The notes beneath the pieces were generated by a model, which made no database searches, was not told the origin of the DNA, and worked only from the letters and a program-made list of their open reading frames with translations. The translations under genes and the position numbers were made by a program. Positions 44,670 through 54,230 of a stretch of DNA of 56,198 nt are shown here, piece after piece (position 1 is the stretch's first letter; each line of letters opens with the position of its first letter). Origin of the DNA: Candidatus Aminicenantota bacterium (GTDB lineage Bacteria; Acidobacteriota; Aminicenantia; JAMOAD01); contig JAMOUT010000075.1 in assembly GCA_027061995.1 (NCBI GenBank), positions 64,092 to 120,289 of the forward strand, read 5' to 3'.

Positions 44670-46284
44670 TTTTACCTCCGTTTTCATCATCTTTCATAAG
44701 CTTATATTTGAATGCATCTGTTAATGCTATCCATGATGCTTCTATAATATTATCGGAAACACCCACCGTTCCCCATTTGTTGTTCCCGTCGGTAGAACGA
44801 ATCAAAACTCTTGTTGTTGATTTTGTCGCAGCCTGCTCATTTAATATTCTGACTTTATAATCCACTAATTTTACCTCTTTAAGAGTGGGATAAAATTTTT
44901 CAAGCACTTTTCTCAAAGCTTTATCAAGAGCTTCAACAGGTCCCGCTCCGTCGGCGGAAGTATGATTAAGAGTATCTTTAATACCCAGTTCCTCAGAAAC
45001 CTCATCGGGAACAACCCCTTTTATGGTTGCTTCCGATTTCGGGATAGCTTTTTCAGAATCTTTCCATACAAAAACTCTGAAACCTTCAAGATCAAAATAT
45101 TTCTTAACTTTACCAATCAATGATTTGAAAAGAAGTTCAAAAGAGGCTTCAGCCCCTTCAAAATAATATCCTCTCGATTCCATCTCTTTAACCCTTCTAA
45201 GAATATTTTTAACGGCGGGAGAATTCTTGTCCACTTTTATCCCCAATTCTTCGGCTTTCTCAAGCATATTACTCCTGCCTGAAAGCTCTGAAACCAAAAT
45301 TGTCCTTTTATTACCGACAGCTTCGGGAGATATATGCTCATATGTTTTTGTCTCCCTTCTAACGGCTGATACATGGATACCCCCTTTGTGAGCAAAAGCA
45401 TTTTCCCCCACAAAAGGGAGATTTGTAACAGGTGCTCTGTTTGAAAGCTCTGATACAAGCCTTGATATAAAAGTTAATCTTTTCAAATTTTCCCGTGGAA
45501 TGGATTCTATTCCCATCTTAAAATAAAGGTTCGGAATAATACTACACAGGTTTGCGTTTCCGCATCTCTCCCCTATTCCGTTTATTGTTCCCTGAACTTG
45601 AGAAGCTCCCTCTTCAACCGCAATCAAGGAATTTACAACAGCCATATCAGAATCATTATGCGCATGTATCCCGAAAGGGGTTTTTAATTTTGCCTTAGTT
45701 TCGGAAATTATCTTTTTTAAAAGATTCCAAGGGGTTCCCCCGTTTGTATCCGCAAGGACAATAATATCAGCGCCCCCGTTTTCCGCTGCTTTCAGTGTTT
45801 TCAAGGCATATTCGGGATTCTCTCTGTATCCGTCAAAAAAATGCTCGGCATCATAAACAACCTCTTCCGAATATTTTTTGAGATACCTTATAGTTTCATA
45901 TATCATCTCAAGGTTCTCCTCAAGAGGAACTTTAAGAGCTTTTTCAACATGTAAATTCCATGATTTTCCGAATATTGTAAAAACCGGAGTTTCGGAGGAT
46001 ATAAGTGTTTGGATATTTTCATCTTCCTCAATCTTAATATAGGCTCGTTTAGTAGAACTAAACGAAGCTATTTTAGCCCTCTTCAGCTTTATTTTTTTTA
46101 TCTCATTAAAAAAAGAGATATCTTTGGGATTAGATCCCGGCCATCCGCCCTCAATATAATCCACCCCAAGCTCATCAAGTGTTTTTGCGATTTTAAGTTT
46201 ATCATCAAGGGAAAAAGAGATTCCCATCCCTTGAGAGCCATCCCTTAAAGTTGTATCAAAAATCTTAACTTTTCCATTATTCAT
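44650..46284 (-). CDS. cimA: (R)-citramalate synthase
   Basis: A 544-residue LeuA relative that condenses pyruvate with acetyl-CoA to citramalate, opening the threonine-independent route to isoleucine. It starts [20 protein letters not shown], where GSQG replaces the GEQSPG of LeuA, and has [16 protein letters not shown], both hallmarks of the CimA family. The C-terminal regulatory domain is present ([20 protein letters not shown]). The frame is open further up to 46344, but GGAGG at 46290-46294 fixes the ATG at 46284. It lies 16 bases after ilvD. Confidence 0.94.
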   Translation of the reverse strand: MNNGKVKIFDTTLRDGSQGMGISFSLDDKLKIAKTLDELGVDYIEGGWPGSNPKDISFFNEIKKIKLKRAKIASFSSTKRAYIKIEEDENIQTLISSETPVFTIFGKSWNLHVEKALKVPLEENLEMIYETIRYLKKYSEEVVYDAEHFFDGYRENPEYALKTLKAAENGGADIIVLADTNGGTPWNLLKKIISETKAKLKTPFGIHAHNDSDMAVVNSLIAVEEGASQVQGTINGIGERCGNANLCSIIPNLYFKMGIESIPRENLKRLTFISRLVSELSNRAPVTNLPFVGENAFAHKGGIHVSAVRRETKTYEHISPEAVGNKRTILVSELSGRSNMLEKAEELGIKVDKNSPAVKNILRRVKEMESRGYYFEGAEASFELLFKSLIGKVKKYFDLEGFRVFVWKDSEKAIPKSEATIKGVVPDEVSEELGIKDTLNHTSADGAGPVEALDKALRKVLEKFYPTLKEVKLVDYKVRILNEQAATKSTTRVLIRSTDGNNKWGTVGVSDNIIEASWIALTDAFKYKLMKDDENGGKNEKKKN

Positions 46285-46300
46285 AATTACCTCCGATAAA

Positions 46301-47965
46301 TTATAGTTTGTCAAAAACAGCACCCGTATCAGCCGAACTGACAAAATGAGAGTATCTTTTTAGAAGTTGATTATCCTCTTTTGATTTAAAATTTTTTATT
46401 TTTTTTAATCTTTTATTTATCTCGTTTTCATCGACAATAAGATTCAGTTTTCTATTATTAAAATCAATCTCAACAATATCTCCGTCTTCCACTATTGCAA
46501 TCACACCATTTTCAGCAGCTTCAGGGGAGATGTGCCCTATAACAGCACCTTTTGAGCCACCCGAAAATCTCCCGTCCGTTATCAAAGCCACTTTATCAAT
46601 AAGTCCCATTCCCACAAGCGCGGCGGTAGGGGATAGCATCTCTCTCATTCCGGGGCCACCCTTCGGACCTTCATATCTTATGACTACAACGGCTCCCTCT
46701 TTAACCTCTCCAGCGAGAATTTTTTCCGATGCTAATTCTCCGTCCTCAAAAACAACAGCTTTCCCTTTATGATAAAGCATTTTCTCGGGAACACCGGAAA
46801 GTTTTGCAATCGCTCCGTTTTTGGCAAGATTGCCGTATAAAACGGCAAGTCCCCCGTTTTCATGATACGGGTTTTCAAGTGACCTTATCACATCATCACC
46901 AAAAATCATGGTATTTTTAATCAATTCCTTTATCGGTTTTTGATAAATTGTTCTCGCATCACCTTTAATAAGATTTTTCCCTTCAAGTCTTTTAAGCACA
47001 CCGTAAACTCCCCCCGCTTCATCAAGATCCTGTATATGATGGTTTCCGACAGGGGAAAGATTACAGATATGGGGGATTTTTCGACCCAATTCATCAAAAA
47101 GATCTATGCTAAAATCAATATTAAAAGCATCCGCAATAGCTTTAAGATGAAGGACGGTGTTTGTTGAACCGCCGAGAGCAAGATCAACCGCCACCGCATT
47201 TACGAATGAATCTCTGTTAACTATATCAGTGGGTTTAACCCCTTTTTCAACAAGGCTCATAACCAATCTTCCCGCTTCTTTCCCTATCCTTATCCTTTCC
47301 GAGTAAACCGCTGGAACAGTTCCGTTTCCACGGGGAGAAAGTCCCAGAGCTTCACTAAGTGCATTCATTGAATTTGCAGTAAAAAGTCCCGAGCAGGAAC
47401 CTGCTCCAGGGCAAGCAAAATTCTCTATATCATTTAATTCATTATCCGAAATCTTTCCCGCATTATAGCTTCCCACAGCTTCAAAAACAGTTACAAGATC
47501 TATCGGTTTTCCTTTATATGAACCCGCAAGCATCGGTCCCCCGCTGACAAATACCGAAGGGATGTTTAATTTTCCCATGGCCATAAGCATACCTGGGGTG
47601 ATTTTATCGCAGTTGGACACTAAAACCAATCCGTCGAAAGGGGTAGCATTTGCAACAAGCTCAACAGAATCCGATATAAGTTCTCTTGAGGGGAGTGAAA
47701 ATTTCATCCCTCTGTGATCCATGGCTATGCCATCACAAATACCTATTGTTGAAAATTCCATAGGGGTTCCTCCCGCCATCCTGATTCCGGCTTTAACAGC
47801 TTCCGTCAAGTTTTTAAGGTGAATATGTCCTGGTATTATCTCATTTGAAGAATTTGCAACTCCTATTATAGGTCTTGAAATCTCGTCATCACTAAATCCC
47901 AAAGCTTTAAAAAGGGAACGATGAGGTGCTCTTTTAACCCCTTTTTTCATTAAATCACTTCTCAT
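46301..47965 (-). CDS. ilvD: Dihydroxy-acid dehydratase
   Basis: A 554-residue FeS enzyme shared by valine and isoleucine synthesis. Cluster ligands appear in [11 protein letters not shown] and [17 protein letters not shown]; the C-terminal half has [19 protein letters not shown]. The ATG at 47965 begins one base after the ilvC stop and gives [19 protein letters not shown]; a TTG seven codons upstream lies inside ilvC. GGAAGGGG serves as ribosome site. Confidence 0.97.
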   Translation of the reverse strand: MRSDLMKKGVKRAPHRSLFKALGFSDDEISRPIIGVANSSNEIIPGHIHLKNLTEAVKAGIRMAGGTPMEFSTIGICDGIAMDHRGMKFSLPSRELISDSVELVANATPFDGLVLVSNCDKITPGMLMAMGKLNIPSVFVSGGPMLAGSYKGKPIDLVTVFEAVGSYNAGKISDNELNDIENFACPGAGSCSGLFTANSMNALSEALGLSPRGNGTVPAVYSERIRIGKEAGRLVMSLVEKGVKPTDIVNRDSFVNAVAVDLALGGSTNTVLHLKAIADAFNIDFSIDLFDELGRKIPHICNLSPVGNHHIQDLDEAGGVYGVLKRLEGKNLIKGDARTIYQKPIKELIKNTMIFGDDVIRSLENPYHENGGLAVLYGNLAKNGAIAKLSGVPEKMLYHKGKAVVFEDGELASEKILAGEVKEGAVVVIRYEGPKGGPGMREMLSPTAALVGMGLIDKVALITDGRFSGGSKGAVIGHISPEAAENGVIAIVEDGDIVEIDFNNRKLNLIVDENEINKRLKKIKNFKSKEDNQLLKRYSHFVSSADTGAVFDKL

Positions 47966-47966
47966 C

Positions 47967-48980
47967 TTATTCCCCTTCCGATTCAATATCTGATTTTACC
48001 CATGGCATCATCTTTCTCAGCTCTTTTCCCACTTTTTCAAGCTCATGTGATTTTTCAATTTTTCTCATACTATTTAAAAAAGGGGCTCCTGCTTTATTCT
48101 CCAATATCCACTCTTTTGCAAATTTACCTGTTTGAATCTCTTTTAAAATCTCTCTCATTTTTTTCTTTGTTTCTTCCGTAATAAGTTTATCCTGTGTTAC
48201 ATAATCACCGTATTCCGCAGTATTACTTATGGAATACCTCATTGTTGAAAAACCACCTTCATATATTAAATCAACAATCAGTTTCATCTCGTTTATACAT
48301 TCAAAATATGCCATCTCAGGTTGATAACCGGCTTCAACAAGAACTTCGAATCCCGCTTTCATCAAGGATGTTACCCCTCCGCAAAGGATGGCTTGCTCTC
48401 CGAACAGATCGGTTTCAGTCTCCTCTTTAAAACTTGTCTCTATTACCCCCGCTCTTGTCGCCCCTATCCCCTTCGCATAAGCAAGGGCAAGTTCTTTTGC
48501 TTTGCCAGTGGGGTTTTGATAAACGGCAAGAAGAGAAGGCACCCCTCTTCCCGATTCATACTCTCTTCTAACGAGATGTCCGGGACCTTTGGGGGCAATC
48601 ATTGAAACATCAACATCTTCAGGGGGAATAATTTGAAAATAACGGATGGAAAATCCGTGTGCGAACATCAACATCTTCCCTTTGGAAAGATACGGGGCTA
48701 TCTCTTTTGAATAAACTTCGGACTGAACCTCATCGGGAAGTAAAACCATAATAATATCGGACTCTTTAACAACATCGGGAATGGTTTTAACGGTTAATCC
48801 GAATTTTTCAGCCTTGTCTCGGCTGTTGCTTTCTTTCCTTAACCCTACCATAACTCTAACTCCGCTATCTCTTAAATTTAAAGAGTGAGCGTGTCCCTGA
48901 CTTCCGAAACCGAGAACCCCCACGGTTTTATTTTCAAGAAGAGAGAGTTCCGAATCTTTTTCATAGAAAATATTTGCCAT
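47967..48980 (-). CDS. ilvC: Ketol-acid reductoisomerase, class I
   Basis: A 337-residue short-form enzyme acting on acetolactate and acetohydroxybutyrate. It has the nucleotide motif [20 protein letters not shown], the NADP-type loop [12 protein letters not shown] with Arg and Ser residues, and the metal/acid site [14 protein letters not shown] plus [16 protein letters not shown]. Strong GGAGG before the ATG. The next gene ilvD follows with one base between. Confidence 0.97.
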   Translation of the reverse strand: MANIFYEKDSELSLLENKTVGVLGFGSQGHAHSLNLRDSGVRVMVGLRKESNSRDKAEKFGLTVKTIPDVVKESDIIMVLLPDEVQSEVYSKEIAPYLSKGKMLMFAHGFSIRYFQIIPPEDVDVSMIAPKGPGHLVRREYESGRGVPSLLAVYQNPTGKAKELALAYAKGIGATRAGVIETSFKEETETDLFGEQAILCGGVTSLMKAGFEVLVEAGYQPEMAYFECINEMKLIVDLIYEGGFSTMRYSISNTAEYGDYVTQDKLITEETKKKMREILKEIQTGKFAKEWILENKAGAPFLNSMRKIEKSHELEKVGKELRKMMPWVKSDIESEGE

Positions 48981-49000
48981 TTTTTTATACCTCCGTTTTT

Positions 49001-49240
49001 TTATAAAAGATTTACATCAATAGTTTCAACAAATTTATAAAGTTGTTTTGAAGATTTACCTATATTATTATCTTCACCCGAAATTATCATGTTATATTTA
49101 CTTATACCGGGTTTATCCGTTTTAATAAGATTAATATTCTCAACTCTGAATCCCCTCTTTTCAAAAAAAGAGATAAGTTTTACAAGAACATTTGGCCTGT
49201 CATGGACAAGCACATTGACAATTCTTTTTGTTTTATTCAT
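49001..49240 (-). CDS. ilvN: Acetolactate synthase small subunit, minimal ACT-domain form
   Basis: A 79-residue protein consisting of one ACT domain ([20 protein letters not shown]). IlvH-type subunits have about 160 residues with a second C-terminal domain; that part is absent and no frame for it is found before ilvC. The size is like the E. coli IlvN or IlvM proteins. The ACT domain would carry valine feedback inhibition of IlvB (family knowledge). AAGGAGGG precedes the ATG; one base separates it from ilvB. Confidence 0.9.
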   Translation of the reverse strand: MNKTKRIVNVLVHDRPNVLVKLISFFEKRGFRVENINLIKTDKPGISKYNMIISGEDNNIGKSSKQLYKFVETIDVNLL

Positions 49241-49241
49241 T

Positions 49242-50924
49242 TTAACCCTCCTTGTTTAATAAAATTTCATTTAACGAAGCACCCGCAGGCACCATGGGAA
49301 AAACATTTTCATCGGGATCAATCAATGCATGAATAAGCATAGGCTCTTTTGAAAGGGCAAGCTCTTTAATTATTTCTTCAGCCTTATCCCAATCTTTCAA
49401 TGTTTTACTTTTAATCCCTATAACCTCGGCAATCGCTCTGAAATCAGGATTGTCGGTAAAAGGGGTTGCGGAATATCTTTTATTATAAAAAAGCTCCTGC
49501 CATTGTTTTACCATTCCGAGATAAGCATTATCAACAATCAGAATTTTTACATTGAGAGCATATCTTTTTATTGTAATAAGCTCCTGAATATTCATCTGAA
49601 AACCACCGTCGCCTGATATTACCAACACTTGTTTATCGGGGTTGCCCACTTTTGCCCCCATAGAGGCGGGAAGACCGAAGCCCATTGTTCCGAGTCCTCC
49701 GGTCGTTAAAAAAGTTCGGGGTTTAGTGAACTTATAAAATTGGGCTGTCCACATCTGGTTTTGGCCGACATCAGAGACGACAATGGTATCTTCGGGAAAA
49801 TATTTGTTTGCAAGCTCTATAAGATATTGAGGCTTAAGTTTCTTGCCTTTCTCATACGAAAGGGGAAACTCTTTTTTTTGTTGGTTTAACTCTTTAATCC
49901 AATCCGAGAAATCGGTTTTTAATTCGGGAAAAGAGAGGAATTTTTCAAGGACTTCCTTAACATCTCCCTCTATCCCTATTATTGGTTGGACATTTTTTTC
50001 TATTTCGGATCTATCAATATCAACATGAACAATTTTTGCAAAAGGGGCGAATTTTTCAACATTGCCCAGTATTCTATCGCTGAATCTAACACCGAGAGCA
50101 AGAATCAAATCACTGTTTTGCACGGCATAATTTCCGTAGTATGTTCCATGCATCCCCAAACCGTCGAAATAAAGCTCCTCTCTCGAAGGATAGATTCCTT
50201 TTCCCATAAGAGTTGTAATAACGGGGATATTGTTTTTCTCCATAAACCTTTTTAAAATCTCTGTTGCTTCAGATATTATTATTCCTCCTCCCGAAATAAT
50301 CAGTGGTTTTTTTGACTCGGATAGCATATTATAAACCTTGTTGATTTTTTCATCGTCTATATCATGTCTTGGTGAATAATTTTTAATATCCCCCTTCACA
50401 ATTTTTCTCTCATCTATAAGAGCTTTCTGGATATCGGAGGGAATATCTATAAGAACAGGACCCGGCCTGCCCGATTTGGCAATATGAAAAGCAAGGTCAA
50501 GAGCGGGGGTAAGCTCTTTTATATCTTTTATAAGAAAATTCGCTTTTGTAATGGGAAGCGTAATCGCGGTTGTATCAACCTCCTGAAAAGCATCCGAACC
50601 CATCATTGAGACGGGAACTTGCCCCGTAATAATAACAAGGGGAACAGAATCCATATAAGCGGTAGCTATCCCCGTTACAGTATTTGTGGCTCCGGGACCG
50701 GATGTAACAACCACAACACCTGTTTTTCCGGTGGATCTTGCATAACCGTCGGCAGCATGAGTGCCTCCCTGCTCATGTCTCGGTTGAATAAGTTTTATTC
50801 TGTCCGTAAAATTGTAGAGTTCGTCAAAAAGCGGTATCACAGAACCTCCCGGATAACCGAAGATATACTCCACCCCTTCCTCAAGCAATTTTTTAATAAT
50901 AATTGACGCACCTGTAACTTTCAT
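49242..50924 (-). CDS. ilvB: Acetolactate synthase large subunit
   Basis: A 560-residue thiamine-diphosphate enzyme, first common step of valine, leucine and (with 2-oxobutyrate) isoleucine synthesis. Motifs: EYIFGYPGGSVIPLFDEL, RHEQGGTHAADGYARSTGK with the catalytic Glu, TSGPGATNTVTGIATAYMDS, and the ThDP motif GDGGFQMNIQELITI ending near NAYLGMV. GGAGGTATAAA lies before the ATG. It follows a leader of about 350 bases with a short Ile/Leu-rich frame. Confidence 0.97.
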   Translation of the reverse strand: MKVTGASIIIKKLLEEGVEYIFGYPGGSVIPLFDELYNFTDRIKLIQPRHEQGGTHAADGYARSTGKTGVVVVTSGPGATNTVTGIATAYMDSVPLVIITGQVPVSMMGSDAFQEVDTTAITLPITKANFLIKDIKELTPALDLAFHIAKSGRPGPVLIDIPSDIQKALIDERKIVKGDIKNYSPRHDIDDEKINKVYNMLSESKKPLIISGGGIIISEATEILKRFMEKNNIPVITTLMGKGIYPSREELYFDGLGMHGTYYGNYAVQNSDLILALGVRFSDRILGNVEKFAPFAKIVHVDIDRSEIEKNVQPIIGIEGDVKEVLEKFLSFPELKTDFSDWIKELNQQKKEFPLSYEKGKKLKPQYLIELANKYFPEDTIVVSDVGQNQMWTAQFYKFTKPRTFLTTGGLGTMGFGLPASMGAKVGNPDKQVLVISGDGGFQMNIQELITIKRYALNVKILIVDNAYLGMVKQWQELFYNKRYSATPFTDNPDFRAIAEVIGIKSKTLKDWDKAEEIIKELALSKEPMLIHALIDPDENVFPMVPAGASLNEILLNKEG

Positions 50925-50972
50925 TTTATACCTCCATAATAATAAATTAAATTGTTTTTATTTTTGTTAAAC

Positions 50973-51120
50973 GGAGAAAAGGTTATTGCTTTTTGGGAAA
51001 AAGATACAATAGACCTCTCCTTAAAGAGTTGAAACATTCGTCTGAAAAGATTCTTAATTAAAGATTAGCAAGATGCTTGCGAAGTCCGTTGAGGACTATG
51101 GCTATGAACAGAATCTCTTC
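50973..51120 (-). promoter_or_regulatory. Predicted structured leader (attenuator) of the ilv-leu operon
   Basis: Read on the minus strand, GAAGAGATTCT (51120-51110) near the end of the leader peptide gene can pair with AGAATCTTTTC (51054-51044), eleven pairs with one G-T. Between them lie two small hairpins, AGTCC/GGACT and GCAAG/CTTGC. Further down is a long imperfect hairpin with its core at 51015-50981 (GGT/ACC, ATTG/CAAT, CTTTTT/AAAAAG), followed by TTTT. The layout suits an attenuator, but the last hairpin is weak for a terminator. No T-box consensus is present. Confidence 0.5.
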
Positions 51121-51256
51121 CCGACTTCTCGGATAATATGATTTCGTTTTGTATGTATATCAAGGGTATAATATCTATGTTAATTATATTTAAAATAATA
51201 TCTAAATTAAGTTCTCCGTTAATTTTTGTTAAGTTAATAAGGTTTTTGTTAAGCAT
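51065..51256 (-). CDS. Ile/Leu-rich leader peptide of the ilv-leu operon
   Basis: A 63-codon frame with a strong AGGAGG (51268-51263) before the ATG, about 20 bases downstream of the predicted transcription start. It contains 13 Ile and 8 Leu, all in the first 41 residues, with dense runs such as LDIILNIINIDIIPLIYI; the remaining 22 residues are hydrophilic (SGRDSVHSHSPQR) and contain none. It is longer than the leader peptides of enteric ilv and leu operons. The likely role is to let the ribosome sense charged Ile- and Leu-tRNA. It has no protein family. Confidence 0.75.
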   Translation of the reverse strand: MLNKNLINLTKINGELNLDIILNIINIDIIPLIYIQNEIILSEKSGRDSVHSHSPQRTSQASC

Positions 51257-51283
51257 TTTATTCCTCCTAAAAAAGTTAGCAAC

Positions 51284-51312
51284 AATATATCAAAAAAAAT
51301 TTTGATTGTCAA
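51284..51312 (-). promoter_or_regulatory. Promoter of the ilv-leu operon
   Basis: On the minus strand TTGACA (51312-51307) and TATATT (51289-51284) with a 17-base spacer. Expected start of transcription near 51277, just ahead of the leader peptide ribosome site. Confidence 0.8.
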
Positions 51313-51348
51313 TGAATTTTATAAAAATGAAATTACAAAATAAAAATC

Positions 51349-51378
51349 TTGAATAATACGGTAAGAGAATGATATAAT
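51349..51378 (+). promoter_or_regulatory. Promoter of tRNA-Thr
   Basis: TTGAAT (51349-51354) and TATAAT (51373-51378) with an 18-base spacer; the tRNA begins 12 bases after the -10. Confidence 0.65.
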
Positions 51379-51390
51379 CAATACATTATT

Positions 51391-51463
51391 GCCAATGTAG
51401 CTCAGTCGGTAGAGCAGCTGATTCGTAATCAGCAGGTCGGGGGATCGAGTCCCCCCATTGGCT
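51391..51463 (+). tRNA. tRNA-Thr (anticodon CGT)
   Basis: A full cloverleaf: acceptor GCCAATG with CATTGGC, D-stem GCTC/GAGC, anticodon stem GCTGA/TCAGC with loop TTCGTAA (anticodon CGT, reads ACG), T-stem GGGGG/CCCCC with loop ATCGAGT. The discriminator is T and CCA is not encoded. A run of six T including the discriminator follows directly and may terminate transcription. The 3' half overlaps the end of the hybrid kinase gene on the other strand. Confidence 0.96.
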
Positions 51464-53657
51464 TTTTTATCACAACCTCGTTTACTTTTTCTAATAAACT
51501 CGGGATTTTAAAAGGTTTCTTAAAACAATCAATAGCCCCGTTATCCAATAATTCTTGCACCTGTTCATTAAGAGTATAACCGGTAATAATGAGAACTTTT
51601 ATGTTTTTATCAAGTTTTTTCATTTCGTAAAAAAGCTCTCTTCCGTTTTTTTTAGGCATATTCAGATCCATAATGGTTAAAAGAATATTATCTTTTTTCT
51701 CTTTATAAAGATTATATCCCTCTTCTCCGTCTTTTGCTTGGATAACGCTGTATCCGCTTTCAGTTAATGCCTCTTTAAGCATCTCTCTTATCAAAACCTC
51801 ATCATCAACTATTAAAATTTCCCCTCTTTCCTTTATGTCAACTTTTATATTTTGCCTCTTAATTATACCTTGTTTATCTTTGTTTTCAGACTTTTTAACA
51901 GCAGGAAAATAAAGATAAAAGATACTTCCCTTCCCCTCTTTACTATCAAAAACCACATCCCCTTTGTGGTTTTTCATGATACCGTAAACAGTTGAAAGCC
52001 CGAGACCCTGTCTATTATTTTTTTCCGCTGTTGTGAAAAAAGGGAGAAAAACCTGATATCTGTTCTCTTCTTTTATCCCAATACCGGTGTCTTCCACCGC
52101 AACAACAAAATACTCTCCTTTTGTTAATTTACTTAAAGTTTCCTTGTTATTATCTCTTAATTTCCGTTTGTAAAGATGATAAGTCAATCTTCCTCCGTCA
52201 GGCATAGCCTGAATAGCATTGATGCTAACATTCATAATAACTTGTTTTATTTGATCGGGATCTCCGATTGTATATGCTTTTTCTTCTTCAATAATTTTTT
52301 CCATCTCTATGTTCTCCGGTTTTGTTGAGGTTATTAAATCAAAGACCTCTTTTATCTGTTCCTCCAAATCTATCTCCACCTTCAACATTTTTCCCTTTCT
52401 TGCATAGCCGAGAAGTTGTGAAACAAGTTTTATAGCTCTTTCTCCCGCAAGGCTCATTTTATCAAGAATTTTAACAATCTCTTTATCTTCACTGTTTCTC
52501 TTTTTTAAAAGATTTGTGAATCCTAAAATTCCAGCCAATATATTATTAAAAGAGTGAGCTATTCCACCCGCGAGTAATCCGACAGCTTCAAGCTTTTGAG
52601 ATTGATATATCTGTTCTTCTAATTTTATCTTTTCGGTAATATCCTTTTCTATAGCCATATAATAATATATTTCACCAAACCTGTTTTGTATGGGGGTTAT
52701 CGTTAGCTCCTGAATAATAAAATCCCCTTTTTTTGTTTTATTTATAATCTCTCCGTCCCATACTTTTCCCGCACTGATTGTTGCCCACAATTTTTCATAG
52801 AAAAGTTTATCATGTTTTCCGCTTTTTAAAATTCTCGGATTTTCCCCTATCGCCTCTTCATAAGAAAATCCCGTGATTTTTGTAAATGCCTGATTTACAT
52901 AAAGTATATCCCCCTCTTTATCGGTGATAACAATGGAGTGCCTAATATATTTCAACGCATCAAATATAGTGTTTAAAAAGATTTTTCCATCGTCAAAAGC
53001 GACCTTTTTCATCGTAAAACCGTTGATCTTAATAACATCCCCTTTTTGATTAATTGAGGGTATTGTTTGTTCTATAAGTGTTATAATCTTTCCGTCTCTT
53101 GTTTTTATTCTGTATTCCGCTATTGAGGGTTTATGACTTAAGATATTTAAAAGATACTCCTCGTAAATAGGCCAATCTTCTTCAAAAACGAGTTCAGGCA
53201 AACTTGTTTCTCCTTTATATATATCCTCCGTTTTATAACCTGTTATTTTTTCAAACCCCTTGCTAATAAAAACATACGAAAATCTGGAATTTTTTATATC
53301 AGCTTGCCAATTAAAAAAAATTGAATCAGCTGTTGTTTCCATTTTCTTGTTCTCTGCTATAGATTGATTCCCCCTCTTTTCAAAGATAATAAAAATAAAT
53401 ATCTTTTTTTGAAACAAAACTTTCTTTGCTTTAAATTCTATTCCATCTTCGGAAAAAACCAGTTTAAAATCGGAAAAACTTAAATCAGAGATTAAAGGCT
53501 CGATATAATTTTCAAATAATTTTTCAATAAAGTTTTCTTTTTTCCGAAGAAGTAAATCTGTTTTATTGTTTTTATAAACAAGGGTTCCTTCCAAATCTAA
53601 TATTATTATCCCTCTCTCATCATTATCAAGAATATTAAGATAAAAATCTATAACCAT
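51429..53657 (-). CDS. PAS-PAS hybrid histidine kinase with C-terminal receiver
   Basis: A 742-residue soluble signalling protein without membrane helices. Order: a PAS-like N-terminal region (about 1-95), PAS (about 105-218), PAS (about 228-345) with HSIVITDKEGDILYVN, HisKA with His368 in GGIAHSFNNILAG, HATPase with NVSINAIQAMPDGG, DTGIGI and GLGLSTVYGI, and a receiver (about 612-730) with Asp664 in TIMDLNMP and Lys714 in FKKPF. All catalytic residues are intact. The last 11 residues (KPMGGLDPPTC) are read from the antisense strand of the tRNA-Thr gene, so the original stop seems to have been lost. No partner gene is next to it. Confidence 0.94.
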   Translation of the reverse strand: MVIDFYLNILDNDERGIIILDLEGTLVYKNNKTDLLLRKKENFIEKLFENYIEPLISDLSFSDFKLVFSEDGIEFKAKKVLFQKKIFIFIIFEKRGNQSIAENKKMETTADSIFFNWQADIKNSRFSYVFISKGFEKITGYKTEDIYKGETSLPELVFEEDWPIYEEYLLNILSHKPSIAEYRIKTRDGKIITLIEQTIPSINQKGDVIKINGFTMKKVAFDDGKIFLNTIFDALKYIRHSIVITDKEGDILYVNQAFTKITGFSYEEAIGENPRILKSGKHDKLFYEKLWATISAGKVWDGEIINKTKKGDFIIQELTITPIQNRFGEIYYYMAIEKDITEKIKLEEQIYQSQKLEAVGLLAGGIAHSFNNILAGILGFTNLLKKRNSEDKEIVKILDKMSLAGERAIKLVSQLLGYARKGKMLKVEIDLEEQIKEVFDLITSTKPENIEMEKIIEEEKAYTIGDPDQIKQVIMNVSINAIQAMPDGGRLTYHLYKRKLRDNNKETLSKLTKGEYFVVAVEDTGIGIKEENRYQVFLPFFTTAEKNNRQGLGLSTVYGIMKNHKGDVVFDSKEGKGSIFYLYFPAVKKSENKDKQGIIKRQNIKVDIKERGEILIVDDEVLIREMLKEALTESGYSVIQAKDGEEGYNLYKEKKDNILLTIMDLNMPKKNGRELFYEMKKLDKNIKVLIITGYTLNEQVQELLDNGAIDCFKKPFKIPSLLEKVNEVVIKKPMGGLDPPTC

Positions 53658-53732
53658 TTACCCACCTAAATTTATTCATATTTATATACTTATACATCTA
53701 TTATTTATAAAAGTCAATATCAATAAAAAATA

Positions 53733-54230
53733 TCAATTCCCTGTTTTTTTAAATAAAGATAATAATCCCATCCCGGCTATAAAACCTCCGATATGTGCCC
53801 ACCATGCGATTCCTCCGGAGGCTCCTATTGAAGGGGTTACGGAATTATAATTAAAAATCGCATGAGTCATACCCGCAATTAATCCTGTTCCCAAATAAAA
53901 CAAAAGATAATTTAAATGTCCGAGTTTATCCTCAACATTATCTCCGAATATAAATAATGCCCACATATTAAAGATAATATGAAGCCACCCTCCGTGCAAA
54001 AACATTGACGAAAGAAAAGGGATAAGGGGATCGCTCGTAAAATTAAAACCGGAGACAAGAGAGGGGGAAAAATATCTCGCGGGAACAACTCCGTAATTAT
54101 ACATAAAGAGTTTCAAGGATTGTATAGGAAGAGAGATTTCAAAAATAAAAATCAAAATATTCAGTCCGATTATGGAATAATTTACATAAGGAACCGTGCT
54201 ATGGGGATTTTCATCCATTAAAGGGAACAT
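53733..54230 (-). CDS. Rhomboid-family protein with internal deletion
   Basis: A 165-residue membrane protein of the rhomboid intramembrane serine protease family. It has the N-terminal DENPHSTVPYVNYSIIGLNI, the HGGWLHIIFNMWALFIFGDN segment, GASG with the nucleophile Ser138 and AHIGGF with His146. In related proteins about 50 residues, a whole membrane helix, lie between GASG and WWAHIGG; here only GIAWW separates them. An in-frame deletion near 53810-53820 explains this. It may be inactive, or a misfolded remnant still in frame. It overlaps nagA by 13 bases. Confidence 0.85.
   Translation of the reverse strand: MFPLMDENPHSTVPYVNYSIIGLNILIFIFEISLPIQSLKLFMYNYGVVPARYFSPSLVSGFNFTSDPLIPFLSSMFLHGGWLHIIFNMWALFIFGDNVEDKLGHLNYLLFYLGTGLIAGMTHAIFNYNSVTPSIGASGGIAWWAHIGGFIAGMGLLSLFKKTGN

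Noticed and set aside
50925-51065. T-box riboswitch upstream of ilvB
   Set aside because: The conserved AGGGTGG-type T-box sequence and the Stem I features are absent; a leader peptide explains the region better.
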